Source: JAUMBM01 sp964645715 | GTDB lineage: Bacteria; Bacteroidota; Bacteroidia; Chitinophagales; Saprospiraceae | Assembly: GCA_964645715.1 (NCBI GenBank) | Contig: CAZYAO010000002.1 | Coordinates: forward strand, 97,287 to 161,286 | Direction of reading: 5' to 3' | DNA length: 64,000 nt | Part shown: positions 43,157 to 52,108 of the stretch, one piece after another | Layout of the letters: each line of letters opens with the position of its first letter | Numbering within the stretch: position 1 is the stretch's first letter | Translations under genes and position numbers: made by a program | The notes under the pieces: model-generated | Databases searched by the model: none | What the model was told of the DNA's origin: nothing | Seen by the model: the letters and a program-made list of their open reading frames with translations, nothing else

Positions 43157-43687
43157 ATGAATCGCGACCAACTTGAATCGTTCATTCAACAGCATCGTTC
43201 CGAGTTTGACGATGCCAGTCCTCCGCAGGACCTCTGGGAGAAGGTGGAGCGGCAGCTGCCGCACAGCCGGCCTCGCATTGCATGGCGAAAATCATGGCTA
43301 AATGTTGCGGCCGTAGGGCTGCTGATTGTGGTAGCCATCGGTCTGGGACACTACTGGGGCTCCCGGCAGTCATTCGTCGCTGATGAGGCATTACATGCCG
43401 AATTCAGTCAGGCAGAACAGTTTTACCGCAGTACAATCAATCAGCAGTATGCCCGGCTGAGCAGTCAGGGGATGAACCCCGCGCTGGATACTGACCTGGC
43501 CGAGATCGATCGGGCAATCAACGAGATCAGGGCAGAGATGCAGGGGCTTCCGCCCGGCACACAGCGGGAACTGACAGAGAAACTAATCAACAATTATCGA
43601 ATTAAGCTGCAATTGCTGGAATACATCCTGCAAAAGCAAAACCAAGCTAATCCTTCAAAATTTCACGAACATGAATCGTCGCTATAA
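43157..43687 (+). CDS. Putative membrane anti-sigma factor
   Basis: 176 aa. A hydrophilic N-terminus (residues 1-45, with FDDASPPQDLWEKVERQLP) is followed by one membrane helix (WLNVAAVGLLIVVAIGLGHY, about 47-67) and a helical outer part (ALDTDLAEIDRAINEIRAEM). I see no zinc-binding HxxxCxxC motif. Position after an ECF sigma gene and this topology support an anti-sigma role. Its last 17 bases overlap the next gene, suggesting translational coupling. Confidence 0.7.
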   Translation: MNRDQLESFIQQHRSEFDDASPPQDLWEKVERQLPHSRPRIAWRKSWLNVAAVGLLIVVAIGLGHYWGSRQSFVADEALHAEFSQAEQFYRSTINQQYARLSSQGMNPALDTDLAEIDRAINEIRAEMQGLPPGTQRELTEKLINNYRIKLQLLEYILQKQNQANPSKFHEHESSL

Positions 43688-44807
43688 CTTGCCCTGGCTG
43701 CTGCTAGTCCTGCTGCTCACCGCATGGGTTGGTCCGCACCAGGCAGCTGCCCGGGCGGTCGCAAAGCAGGAATTCAGCCGCAGTATCAACCGGGAGTTTT
43801 CTGTCAATGCGGATGCGTTTACGGAGTTACAGAACAAGTACGGCAATGTGACCGTCAAGGTGTGGCAGCAAAATAAGGTCAAAATTGATGTGACTATCAA
43901 GGTGAATGCCCGGGATCAGCGTGCGGCCCAGGAGGTGTTTGATCGCATCAATGTAATCTTTTCCAATACGGCCACGAGCGTTCGTGCAGTGACGGAGATT
44001 GAACCCAGCCGCTCCTGGTCTTGGTTTGGCAACAACCAAAATGAGTTCAGCATTCACTACGATGTTTATATACCCGAAAAGGGATCGCTGACCGTAGGCA
44101 ACAAGTACGGAAACGTTACTACAGCTATGGTAGGCGGCCAGCTCAAGCTGGATGTCAAATACGGCAATATAAAGGCCGAGGGAGCCGAGGGAGCCGCAGT
44201 AGTGGCCTTGGCCTACGGCAACGGTACCATCAACCAACTGAACGACCTTGACCTCAACATATCCTATAGCAACCTTGTTGTTGAGCAGGTGCGCAATGCT
44301 ACTGGCAGGACTCGCTACGGGAATCTCAAAATCCGAAAAGGTGTTGATATCCGGCTGGATTCCCGGTATCACAACGCCGAAATCGGGGAGGCCAGACTTT
44401 TTCAGACCAACTGCGGGTATGATAATTACAAACTTTCCAACATAGGAACGCTGATTGTCTCAGGTAATTATACCGATGTGGAAGTAGGACAGCTCTCGCA
44501 GCAACTGACCGTCAATCTGTCTTACGGCGATATTGAGATAGACTGTCTCGCTGCTGCGTTTGCATCGGCAAATATTACCGTCAATTATGTCGACATTGAG
44601 ATAGGTGTGAATCCTTCTGCACTGTACAGCATCGACTTCAACGGCAACTACGCAGGCTTGGAGGTACCTGCCAACCTCACGCGAATGCTTGATGAGCATC
44701 GAAACAACTTACGCAGGCTGAAAGCACATACACAGCGGGGTAAAGGGACGGGGATTATCGACATAAATATGTCTTATGGTGATTGCAAAATTCAGTTTGC
44801 TGAGTAA
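43671..44807 (+). CDS. Exported repeat-rich beta-helix-like protein (DUF4097-like) in the ECF operon
   Basis: 378 aa with a signal peptide (LPWLLLVLLLTAWVGPHQAA). From about residue 45 a short motif, KYGNVTVKV-like, recurs about every 15-25 residues (LQNKYGNVTVKVW, VGNKYGNVTTAMV, VKYGNIKAEG, TRYGNLKIRKG, LSYGDIEIDC, MSYGDCKIQFAE). This suggests stacked beta coils, as in DUF4097-type putative adhesins. It overlaps the anti-sigma gene, so it is likely a target or sensor part of the same envelope response. Exact function unknown. Confidence 0.72.
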   Translation: MNRRYNLPWLLLVLLLTAWVGPHQAAARAVAKQEFSRSINREFSVNADAFTELQNKYGNVTVKVWQQNKVKIDVTIKVNARDQRAAQEVFDRINVIFSNTATSVRAVTEIEPSRSWSWFGNNQNEFSIHYDVYIPEKGSLTVGNKYGNVTTAMVGGQLKLDVKYGNIKAEGAEGAAVVALAYGNGTINQLNDLDLNISYSNLVVEQVRNATGRTRYGNLKIRKGVDIRLDSRYHNAEIGEARLFQTNCGYDNYKLSNIGTLIVSGNYTDVEVGQLSQQLTVNLSYGDIEIDCLAAAFASANITVNYVDIEIGVNPSALYSIDFNGNYAGLEVPANLTRMLDEHRNNLRRLKAHTQRGKGTGIIDINMSYGDCKIQFAE

Positions 44808-44823
44808 CGATCACACACGTATA

Positions 44824-44859
44824 CTATTTTTGGCGGCCTGAGCCGCCGGAAAAAAATAG
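44824..44859. repeat. Hairpin of the GGYGGC-type family
   Basis: CTATTTTTGGCGGC, loop CTGA, GCCGCC(GGAA)AAAAATAG: a 14-bp stem with a four-base bulge on the right arm. It starts 17 bases after the DUF4097-like gene stop and lies just before a true terminator. Confidence 0.7.
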
Positions 44860-44860
44860 A

Positions 44861-44892
44861 AACGAGCCCGCTACCGCAGGCTCGTTTTTTTT
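44861..44892 (+). terminator. Rho-independent terminator of the ECF operon
   Basis: AACGAGCC / GGCTCGTT stem with a ten-base loop, followed by T8 (44885-44892). It closes the sigma/anti-sigma/exported-protein operon. The following 213 bases before the adhesin gene hold no recognisable feature. Confidence 0.75.
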
Positions 44893-45105
44893 ACTCAGCC
44901 CACAAATAAATATAAAAGCACAGATATATGTTTTTGGCACGGTTTTTTGATACTCAATAGAAGAAAGCTGGGAGGAACTGGTATGTATGCATGCTGTGTC
45001 TTCCCGACAGGTCACCCGGGCAAAAGATAGCCGGCCCGAAAAGCTCCCCAGAAGAGAGCCCGGTGACTGCTGGATTCAATTTGGAATGCCAAAAACGAAT
45101 GTATC

Positions 45106-48100
45106 ATGCTTAGGATGAAGCACAACCAATCTCAACCAGGGAAGAGGCTGACCAGAGGCCCCGCTTTGCGGGCGCTTGGGCTGCTGTTGGGACTATGGTT
45201 CTTTTTGCCCTCCCTCTCAGCTCAGGGTCCTTGTACGCTGGGCTGCAACGGTACCCTCGACGGACCCTTGTACGTGGGTATCGATCAGAATTGCGAAATA
45301 TGGCTGTTGGCCGAGCAGATCGTCGCGTCTATGACGGACTGCCCGGGACCCAAGCAGATGGTTGTGAGGGATTCTCTCAGCAACCTGATTGCTCAGGGGG
45401 TTGACCAGGTCGGTTTTGAGGCGTTGGCCTATGTGGGGCGCCGCTTCAGCGTCACGGTCACAGACCTCAACACTGGCTTGTTCTGCAATGGTTTTATACG
45501 CATTGAGGACGATATGCCACCGACATTTGTATCCTGCCCCGATCGGGTGGTCTTCTGTAGTGAAGATCTCCGTCCGGTTCGCTTTGGGTTTCCCCTGGTG
45601 GAGGACAATTGCCGGGATACGGTAGCCCTGAGCTGGCAGGATACTTTTATTGCTGCCGACTGTCTCACCGATACAGCGGGTGTGCTTGAGCGCCGTTGGA
45701 CGGCCAATGATGGTTTTGGCCAGACAGCCAACTGTACGCAGCGTATTACTATGCTTCGCATGTCGCTGGACAGCGTTGTCTTCCCTCGTTCCGTCATACT
45801 GCCGTGCAATACCCGGCATCTGCATCCAGACAGTCTCGACTATACTTATGGCTGGCCGCTGCTAGACAGTATGCCGCTGCGCAATACGGGCGCTGATACG
45901 ATTTGTTCGTTGGTGGTACAATACCAGGACGATACAACCATGGTTTGCTCCAATATCAACTGGGTGGTGCAGCGTACGTGGACGGTAACGAATAGTTGTA
46001 CACAGTTTTCGAGAACGGCAACGCAGACGATTCAGGTGCTCGATACACAGGGGCCCACCATCGTTAGCTGCCCTTCACCGATAACTATATCTACCGATCC
46101 CGGCCGCTGCACGGGTTCAATCCTGCTCCCACTGCCAACAGTTACGGATAATTGTGCAGGTGAGATTGGCTTTGAAGTCAGTACTTCTTATGAAGCAGTG
46201 GGTCTTGAAAGACACACGAATATCCCCAGGGGGACTCACCAGATCGTGTATACAGCCATTGACGAGTGCGGTAATCGCACAAGCTGCCAGACAACCCTCA
46301 CAGTAGTGGATAATGAACGGCCCAGTGCCGTGTGTGATGATGAAATCCTGGTTGCACTTCCCAACATGGGGCTTGCTGTCGCAAGTGCTGTTGACTTCAA
46401 TGAAGGCAGCAATGACAACTGCATGCCTACGCTTAGTTACAAGGTCAGGCGCATGGCTGTGGGTAGCTGCAACAATGTCAATGGTGATGACGCTGCAGAC
46501 GAACCGGGCATTCAGGAGTGGTTTGATGACCGGGTAGTTTTCTGCTGTAACGATATCAATAATGACAGCATCTTTGTGGTTCTGCGGGCATACGAAATCA
46601 ATCCGGGTACCGGGCCGGTCAATCCTGTCAGAGAACAGATAGGTGGTGATTTGCAGGGTCGTTACAATGAATGTATGGTGCGGGTGCGCGTTCAGGATTC
46701 TCAGGCGCCGAGCTTCACCTCCTGTCCGGCCAACCGGACGGTTGCCTGCTCAGCGAATCTGACCAATCTGGCTACCTTTGGTAGTCCCACGGTGATCGAC
46801 AATTGCAGTTTTGCACTCACAGAGAATGTCACAACAACACTGGATGAATGCAGACGCGGAACGATTGTGCGCACATGGACAGCATTGGATCCTCGCGGTA
46901 ACAGTCGTACCTGTACGCAGACGATAACGGTGGTCAATACGAGCCCACTGTCTCCTGATAGTATTACCTGGCCACTCAATTTTACCACCAATGCCTGTGG
47001 AGCTTCTCTCGATCCCGACAACCTGCCGCAGGGACACCGCCGCCCTGTAATCAATGGACAGGGACAGGGCTGCGGTTCAATAGCAGTATCTTATCAGGAT
47101 GAACTCTTTGACGACGCACGTCCCGCCTGCTACAAGATTATCCGTCGCTGGCGTATTATCGACTGGTGTCATTATGATGGTAGTTCTTCTCAGGGAGTGG
47201 GTATTTATACGTTCAACCAGATGATTAAGGTAATGGACAACCAGATGCCTGTCCTGACGGTACCGGCCAATGTAACGGTCAATATCGGCGCTGACTGCCA
47301 GCTGGCGCAGGTCAACCTCGCAGCGGCAACGGCACAGGACTGTCAGACGAATATGCTCATCACCAACAATTCACCCTACGCTACCAGCAATGGTGCCAAT
47401 GCCAGCGGTCGCTATCCTCTGGGCGTCACTACGGTAACTTTCACAGCTTCGGATCGCTGCGGCAATGTGACGACTGCCACCATGACTGTGACTGTTGTGG
47501 ATAGCCAGGGCCCCGGGATTATTTGTCAGGGAGGTGTATCGAGTACACTAATGAATATGAATGGTACGCCCGTGCTTATGCTGGACGTCGATGACTTTAG
47601 CTTTGCTGCTTACGACAACTGTACACCTTCGCCCAACCTCACATACAGCCTCCGCCGGCAGAATTCAGGCAGCCAACAGCGGGTTACCCAGCTGACATTC
47701 GGTTGTGCCGACAGAGGTTCTCAACTGGTAGAGGTGTGGGCTACCGATGCCGCCGGCAATACAGGCTTCTGTCTGACCTACGTAATCGTTACAGACAACG
47801 GCAATCTTTGTACAACTACCAGCAATGGCGGGGGTAATACCACTGGTGGCGGTGGCGGAACAGGAGGAACCGTGACCAGCGCGGTTATCGCAGGGGGTGT
47901 ATTTACGGAGAACGGCAGCGAAGTTGAAAATGTCGAGGTGCAGGTAAGCGGGACAAATCCATTTGCCGATGTGACCGGACTGGATGGTATTTTTCGCCTC
48001 GAGGGGCTGTCGGTTGGGCAAGGATATACCCTCACACCCCGCCGCAATGACGATCTGCTCAATGGTGTATCTACCATCGACCTCATCCTGATTTCCAAAC

Positions 48101-49140
48101 ATGTACTGGGCTCTCAACTGCTCAATTCTCCTTACAAGATCATAGCAGCCGACGTTGACCGCTCAGGACATGTGTCAACCCTCGACATCATTCGCCTGCG
48201 AAAAGTGATCCTGGGGCTGGATATGCAGTTTCCCAATAACAACACCTCCTGGCGGTTCATTGAGGCGGGCTATGTGTTCCCCAATCCACAGAATCCTTTC
48301 CTCACCTACTTTCCGGAGCGGCTCATTATCGACGAGCTGACCAATAATCGTACAGATGCCGACTTCATCGCGGTGAAAGTGGGGGATGTCAATGGTTCTG
48401 CAAGGCCTACCAATCTGGGTAGTACCAGCGAGCGGCACAACGGATTAATCACCAATGGCCAGTTGGATATCGAGGTAGAAAGTAAGGCTTATGAAGCAGG
48501 GGAGTTGGTAGAAATACCCTTCTATGCTGAGTACATGAATGAAATCATGGGCTACCAGTTTACCCTCGAATATGATCCGAATGCACTCGACTGGCAGGAG
48601 GCAAAGCCAGGAGAGCTACCCAACCTTTTCCCCGAAAACTTTGCTGTCATCAATGCAGCGGCAGGCCTGGTGACAACGGTTTGGCACGAATACGGAGAGG
48701 TTGCTCCCGGGGGCAAGATAGAGGTGTTCAGGCTCGTGTTCAGGGCCAAACAAGCAGGCAATGTCAAGGACTGGATTTTCTTGGGATCGCGCCTGACGGT
48801 TGCAGAAGCATACAGCCAGGAGGGCGACCTGATGGGGGTTCAGCTGGTCGTCAAGGAAGACAATGAGGAAGAGGCCGGCCGGTTTGAACTCTACCAGAAC
48901 AGGCCCAACCCATGGAAAAATGAAACAATCATTCCATTCTACCTCGATCCAGGCGGAAAGGCCCGCCTGAGCATCTACGATATGGCCGGCAAATTGGTGT
49001 ACGAGACGGAGGGCACCTATGATATTGGTTACCACGAAATTGGTGTCAGCCGAGCCAACTTACCAGCTGCAGGCCTCTTCTACTACAGCCTGCAGGCCGG
49101 CGAACGCAGAGCTACCCGGAAAATGGTACTTACAGAATAA
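45106..49140 (+). CDS. Giant secreted adhesin-like protein: HYR repeats, dockerin-like, cohesin-like, T9SS tail
   Basis: 1344 aa. A signal peptide (LGLLLGLWFFLPSLSAQG) is followed by repeated HYR-type Ig modules marked by CP....V and DNC signatures (PPTFVSCPDRVVFCS, GPTIVSCPSPITISTDPGRC, APSFTSCPANRTVACSANL, MPVLTVPANVTVNIGADC). A Gly/Thr-rich linker near 905-920 comes before a carboxypeptidase-regulatory-like domain. Two dockerin-type calcium repeats follow (NGVSTIDLILISKHVLG; DVDRSGHVSTLDIIRLRKVI), then a cohesin-like sandwich (IPFYAEYMNEIMGYQFTLEY). The end (ELYQNRPNPWKNETIIPFYL ... LPAAGLFYYSLQ) is a T9SS tail. Probably a surface protein for attachment. The single-gene unit ends at the 49169 terminator. 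Confidence 0.85.
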   Translation: MLRMKHNQSQPGKRLTRGPALRALGLLLGLWFFLPSLSAQGPCTLGCNGTLDGPLYVGIDQNCEIWLLAEQIVASMTDCPGPKQMVVRDSLSNLIAQGVDQVGFEALAYVGRRFSVTVTDLNTGLFCNGFIRIEDDMPPTFVSCPDRVVFCSEDLRPVRFGFPLVEDNCRDTVALSWQDTFIAADCLTDTAGVLERRWTANDGFGQTANCTQRITMLRMSLDSVVFPRSVILPCNTRHLHPDSLDYTYGWPLLDSMPLRNTGADTICSLVVQYQDDTTMVCSNINWVVQRTWTVTNSCTQFSRTATQTIQVLDTQGPTIVSCPSPITISTDPGRCTGSILLPLPTVTDNCAGEIGFEVSTSYEAVGLERHTNIPRGTHQIVYTAIDECGNRTSCQTTLTVVDNERPSAVCDDEILVALPNMGLAVASAVDFNEGSNDNCMPTLSYKVRRMAVGSCNNVNGDDAADEPGIQEWFDDRVVFCCNDINNDSIFVVLRAYEINPGTGPVNPVREQIGGDLQGRYNECMVRVRVQDSQAPSFTSCPANRTVACSANLTNLATFGSPTVIDNCSFALTENVTTTLDECRRGTIVRTWTALDPRGNSRTCTQTITVVNTSPLSPDSITWPLNFTTNACGASLDPDNLPQGHRRPVINGQGQGCGSIAVSYQDELFDDARPACYKIIRRWRIIDWCHYDGSSSQGVGIYTFNQMIKVMDNQMPVLTVPANVTVNIGADCQLAQVNLAAATAQDCQTNMLITNNSPYATSNGANASGRYPLGVTTVTFTASDRCGNVTTATMTVTVVDSQGPGIICQGGVSSTLMNMNGTPVLMLDVDDFSFAAYDNCTPSPNLTYSLRRQNSGSQQRVTQLTFGCADRGSQLVEVWATDAAGNTGFCLTYVIVTDNGNLCTTTSNGGGNTTGGGGGTGGTVTSAVIAGGVFTENGSEVENVEVQVSGTNPFADVTGLDGIFRLEGLSVGQGYTLTPRRNDDLLNGVSTIDLILISKHVLGSQLLNSPYKIIAADVDRSGHVSTLDIIRLRKVILGLDMQFPNNNTSWRFIEAGYVFPNPQNPFLTYFPERLIIDELTNNRTDADFIAVKVGDVNGSARPTNLGSTSERHNGLITNGQLDIEVESKAYEAGELVEIPFYAEYMNEIMGYQFTLEYDPNALDWQEAKPGELPNLFPENFAVINAAAGLVTTVWHEYGEVAPGGKIEVFRLVFRAKQAGNVKDWIFLGSRLTVAEAYSQEGDLMGVQLVVKEDNEEEAGRFELYQNRPNPWKNETIIPFYLDPGGKARLSIYDMAGKLVYETEGTYDIGYHEIGVSRANLPAAGLFYYSLQAGERRATRKMVLTE

Positions 49141-49168
49141 GAATACATTTGGTAATATAGGCAAAAAT

Positions 49169-49206
49169 GCTGCCCTGCCGTTTTCGGTGGGGCAGTGTTT
49201 TTTGGT
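49169..49206 (+). terminator. Rho-independent terminator of the adhesin gene
   Basis: GCTGCCCTGCCG / CGGTGGGGCAGT stem with G-T wobbles and the loop TTTT, followed by GTTTTTT. It lies 29 bases after the stop. The remaining bases to the next gene at 49374 show no feature beyond a TACCTTTC -7-like site near 49328. Confidence 0.7.
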
Positions 49207-49373
49207 ATATAGCGGTAGGATAACTGGAGGAATTACTATGGGGTTGATAATCAATCAACCAGATGGTGGCCAACGCTGCCTGCCGGGCTTTTAGGGGGTT
49301 AATGGCGGTGATTCTTGGAAATAATTGTACCTTTCTGCCGTTGTATCAATGATTGTTTTTGTAAATGTGTACC

Positions 49374-50723
49374 ATGAAAAAACCAACCCTTGCAGGATTG
49401 TTATTGGCAATGACAATAATGCCTGCGCTCTTATCGGCCCAGTTGGTGGGTCGTATGGAGGACAACAGAGAACTGGAGCTGGCCGAGATGGTGTCCAAAT
49501 CGACCACTTTCGCAAAAGGCTTCACAGGGTTTACACTCTATGATCCTGCAACGCAGGCGTATTTGTACAGCCAGCACGCGGATATGTTTTTTACACCTGC
49601 CTCCAATACGAAAATACTCACCTTGCTGGCCAGCGTCAAAGTATTGGGCAATGGGATGCCATTGGTATTCTATGTTTCGAGCCGTGATACACTTTGGTGT
49701 TGGGGTACAGGCTACCCGATGCTGCTGCACCCTGATTTTCAGGGCGTAGATGTACTGCTGGACTGGCTGAAAGGCAGACCGGAAGCGACCATAGTGCTGT
49801 CTGATGCCCATTTTATGACGCCGCGCTTTGGAGAGGGTTGGTCGTGGGATGATTATGTTGCTGGTTATCAGTATGACAGGGCTGATTTTCCTGTTTATGG
49901 CAATCGGGTCGTGTGGAAAAAAGGGGCATCCAACCTGCCCACGGCTATTCCTCGGTACTTTGATCAGACGCTGGTGTACCGGCAGGAGATTAGTGGTAAT
50001 ACGCCGGTCATTGACCGGGAAGAAACGGCCAACGTCTTTTACTTTGGTCAGGGGGCGGTCAACAAGGCTGCTTTGTGGGAAAAAGTCCCCTTCCATTATT
50101 CCGTGCAATTGGCAGCACAGCTGCTGTCCGATACCCTGCAGCGAAAAGTAATCAGCGGCCGACGGCCTTTGCCGCGAAGGGGTCAGTACGAAGTAGTGCG
50201 ACAGCCTGTGCCGGATACGCTGTACCGCAAGATGATGCAGAGCAGTGATAATTTTTTGGCTGAGCAACTGTTGCTGATGGCTTCGGCGGAGCGCTACGGA
50301 ATTATTTCCATCGACAGAATTCTCACCTATGCCACAGATACGCTGTTGCGAAACCTCCCCGCAGCGACTGCCTGGGTTGACGGTTCGGGTTTGTCCCGCT
50401 ACAATCAATTGACGCCCCGGGGCCTGACCCAAGTGCTTGATCAGCTCAACCAGCAGTTGGATCCCGAGTTACTGCGCTCACTGTTCGCTATCGGCGGTCG
50501 GGCGGGGACGATTCGCAATGCTTACGCCGGTCCGGGGGGCAAACCTTTCGTCTTTGCGAAAACAGGCACGCTCCGCAATGTTCATTGCCTGAGCGGCTAT
50601 GTACTTACGCAAACCAATCGACTCCTCATCTTCACTTTCATGCACAATAATTTTCCCCAGCCAATTGATGAGCTAAAGCTGGAAATGAATCGCATTTTGC
50701 GGTGGATTCATGACGCCTATTGA
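49374..50723 (+). CDS. dacB: D-alanyl-D-alanine carboxypeptidase/endopeptidase (PBP4 family)
   Basis: A 449-aa periplasmic penicillin-binding protein that trims peptidoglycan stem peptides or cuts 4-3 cross-links. A signal peptide covers the first ~22 residues. The three catalytic motifs are present: SxxK as PASNTKILTLLA (S77, K80), SxN as SSDNFLAEQLLL, and KTG as FAKTGTLRN. AWVDGSGLSRYNQLTPRGL is also typical. The ATG at 49374 is preferred over one three codons upstream because it begins the signal peptide. Convergent with the next EamA gene. Confidence 0.93.
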   Translation: MKKPTLAGLLLAMTIMPALLSAQLVGRMEDNRELELAEMVSKSTTFAKGFTGFTLYDPATQAYLYSQHADMFFTPASNTKILTLLASVKVLGNGMPLVFYVSSRDTLWCWGTGYPMLLHPDFQGVDVLLDWLKGRPEATIVLSDAHFMTPRFGEGWSWDDYVAGYQYDRADFPVYGNRVVWKKGASNLPTAIPRYFDQTLVYRQEISGNTPVIDREETANVFYFGQGAVNKAALWEKVPFHYSVQLAAQLLSDTLQRKVISGRRPLPRRGQYEVVRQPVPDTLYRKMMQSSDNFLAEQLLLMASAERYGIISIDRILTYATDTLLRNLPAATAWVDGSGLSRYNQLTPRGLTQVLDQLNQQLDPELLRSLFAIGGRAGTIRNAYAGPGGKPFVFAKTGTLRNVHCLSGYVLTQTNRLLIFTFMHNNFPQPIDELKLEMNRILRWIHDAY

Positions 50724-50741
50724 TGGCCCCGCGCTAAGAAG

Positions 50742-50780
50742 TGTTTGTCTTTAATTTTTTACAAAAATTAAAGGCAAACA
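50742..50780. terminator. Hairpin after dacB
   Basis: TGTTTGTCTTTAATTTTT (50742-50759) pairs with AAAAATTAAAGGCAAACA (50763-50780): 18 bp with one T-G wobble and a three-base centre. AT-rich; likely ends dacB transcription. Confidence 0.55.
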
Positions 50781-50785
50781 TATAC

Positions 50786-50995
50786 CAGGCACAGTCATTG
50801 GCGGCGTCAGCCGCCAATGACTGTGCCCCGCAGCTATCGCNNNNNNNNNNNNNNNNNNNNNNNNNNNNNNNNNNNNNNNNNNNNNNNNNNNNNNNNNNNN
50901 NNNNNNNNNNNNNNNNNNNNNNNNNNNNNNNNNNNNNNNNCAGGCACAGTCATTGGCGGCGTCAGCCGCCAATGACTGTGCCCCGCAGCTATCGC
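50786..50995. repeat. Identical 55-base sequences flanking a 100-N assembly gap
   Basis: Bases 50786-50840 and 50941-50995 are identical over exactly 55 bases; the first ends at the gap and the second begins at it. Each contains a perfect 18-bp hairpin GGCACAGTCATTGGCGGC / GCCGCCAATGACTGTGCC with the loop GTCA (50788-50827 and 50943-50982). The gap is exactly 100 Ns (50841-50940). This pattern is what a scaffolder leaves when two contigs overlap by one k-mer. The real sequence probably has a single copy. Confidence 0.8.
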
Positions 50996-51879
50996 CGTAT
51001 ATTGATAAAAAAGACGCCTGTGAGCATCAGCAGACCCGCAATGACCGAGCGACTACTAATCTCCTCCCCGTTGAAAGCCCAGCCGAGAAACATAGCGACG
51101 ATGGGATTGACATACGTATTGGTGGCCACTTTCTCGGGAGACACTTTTGTAAGCAGGTAGTTGAAGCAGGAAAAAGCCAGCAGTGAACCCAGTACCACCA
51201 GGTAGATCCAAGCGTAGGCGACTTTGGGTGTGACTGCAGCAGCAGAAAAGGTGGAAGCTTCTCCGGTGAGCCAGCTAAACAGAAGCAGCGTAAGCCCTCC
51301 GCCCAGCATCTGCCAGGCAGAGCTGTGCAGGCGGGAAGACGGCATAGCTACCCTGCTCACATAAATACTTGCAATAGCCCAGGACAACAAACTCAGTGCG
51401 ATGACAACCAAGCCTGTAACAGCATGTTGGCTACCCAGCAGCTGTGGTTGATCAATGAGTAAGCCCATACCTGCAATGCCAACGGCTGCACCGGCAATAC
51501 TTATCCAGGCAGGCTTGCTGCCCAGCAGCAGCCACATGAGCAGCATGATGAGCAGGGGGTCAAAAGTAACCAGCAGGGCGGCCAGCCCGGTGTCGATGTA
51601 CTGCTCTGCCCACACCACACCGCCAGTGCCAATGGACAGAAAGAGAATCCCCATGCCAGCGGCCTGCAGCGCTTCTCGCATCGTGGGGCCGCCAATACCT
51701 CTCAGCCTTGCATACAGGTAGAGCAGCAGCCCCGCCGTAAAAAAGCGGCTGCCCGACATCAGGAAGGGGGGGATCCCCTGAATAGCCAGATAATTGACCA
51801 GATAGGTGCTGCCCCATACGAAGTAGGTGACAAAAAAAGAGCCGATTATCAGCCAACGTTCCGAAAGTTGGGGTAGCAT
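50989..51879 (-). CDS. EamA-family (DMT superfamily) membrane transporter
   Basis: 296 aa from the ATG at 51879 (MLPQLSERWLIIGSFFVTYF). Ten membrane helices in two EamA repeats are apparent, with VWGSTYLVNYLAIQGIPPFL at the start and the second repeat from about residue 150 (LVVIALSLLSWAIASIYVSR). Its substrate cannot be told. The stop codon lies inside the 55-base repeat next to the gap, so the gene is complete if the join is artificial. A hairpin lies in the probable 5' leader. Confidence 0.88.
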   Translation of the reverse strand: MLPQLSERWLIIGSFFVTYFVWGSTYLVNYLAIQGIPPFLMSGSRFFTAGLLLYLYARLRGIGGPTMREALQAAGMGILFLSIGTGGVVWAEQYIDTGLAALLVTFDPLLIMLLMWLLLGSKPAWISIAGAAVGIAGMGLLIDQPQLLGSQHAVTGLVVIALSLLSWAIASIYVSRVAMPSSRLHSSAWQMLGGGLTLLLFSWLTGEASTFSAAAVTPKVAYAWIYLVVLGSLLAFSCFNYLLTKVSPEKVATNTYVNPIVAMFLGWAFNGEEISSRSVIAGLLMLTGVFFINIRR

Positions 51880-51915
51880 AGCATGGTTTTTTGGGAAATT
51901 CAGACCCATAAGCAT

Positions 51916-51947
51916 TACTTTTTGGCGGCATTGGCCGCCAAAAAGTA
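51916..51947. repeat. Hairpin of the GGYGGC-type family between divergent genes
   Basis: TACTTTTTGGCGGC, loop ATTG, GCCGCCAAAAAGTA: a perfect 14-bp stem. It lies between the EamA start (51879) and the candidate EamA promoter (51968), so it would be in the mRNA leader. It cannot be a simple 3' terminator for either neighbour. Confidence 0.75.
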
Positions 51948-51967
51948 TTTTGAAACACACTCGGCCA

Positions 51968-51994
51968 CAAAGGTACTAAATCACCCCCTACAAA
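51968..51994 (-). promoter_or_regulatory. Candidate promoter of the EamA gene
   Basis: The minus strand reads TTTG (51994-51991), 15 bases, TACCTTTG (51975-51968). The -7 box is an exact match; the spacer is shorter than the usual 19-21. It would give a leader of about 85 bases carrying the hairpin at 51916-51947. Confidence 0.4.
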
Positions 51995-52108
51995 CTATCC
52001 GTTGCATGCGAACAGTGTATTTTCGCAGCATTGTACATCATAAAAAAGCATTTGACAAAATATTTCACTTACTTACTACCTTTATCGATACAACAGGCCT
52101 GACTACGT

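Noticed and set aside
49431..50432. 333-codon open frame opposite dacB
   Set aside because: Antisense shadow of a gene with all three PBP motifs.
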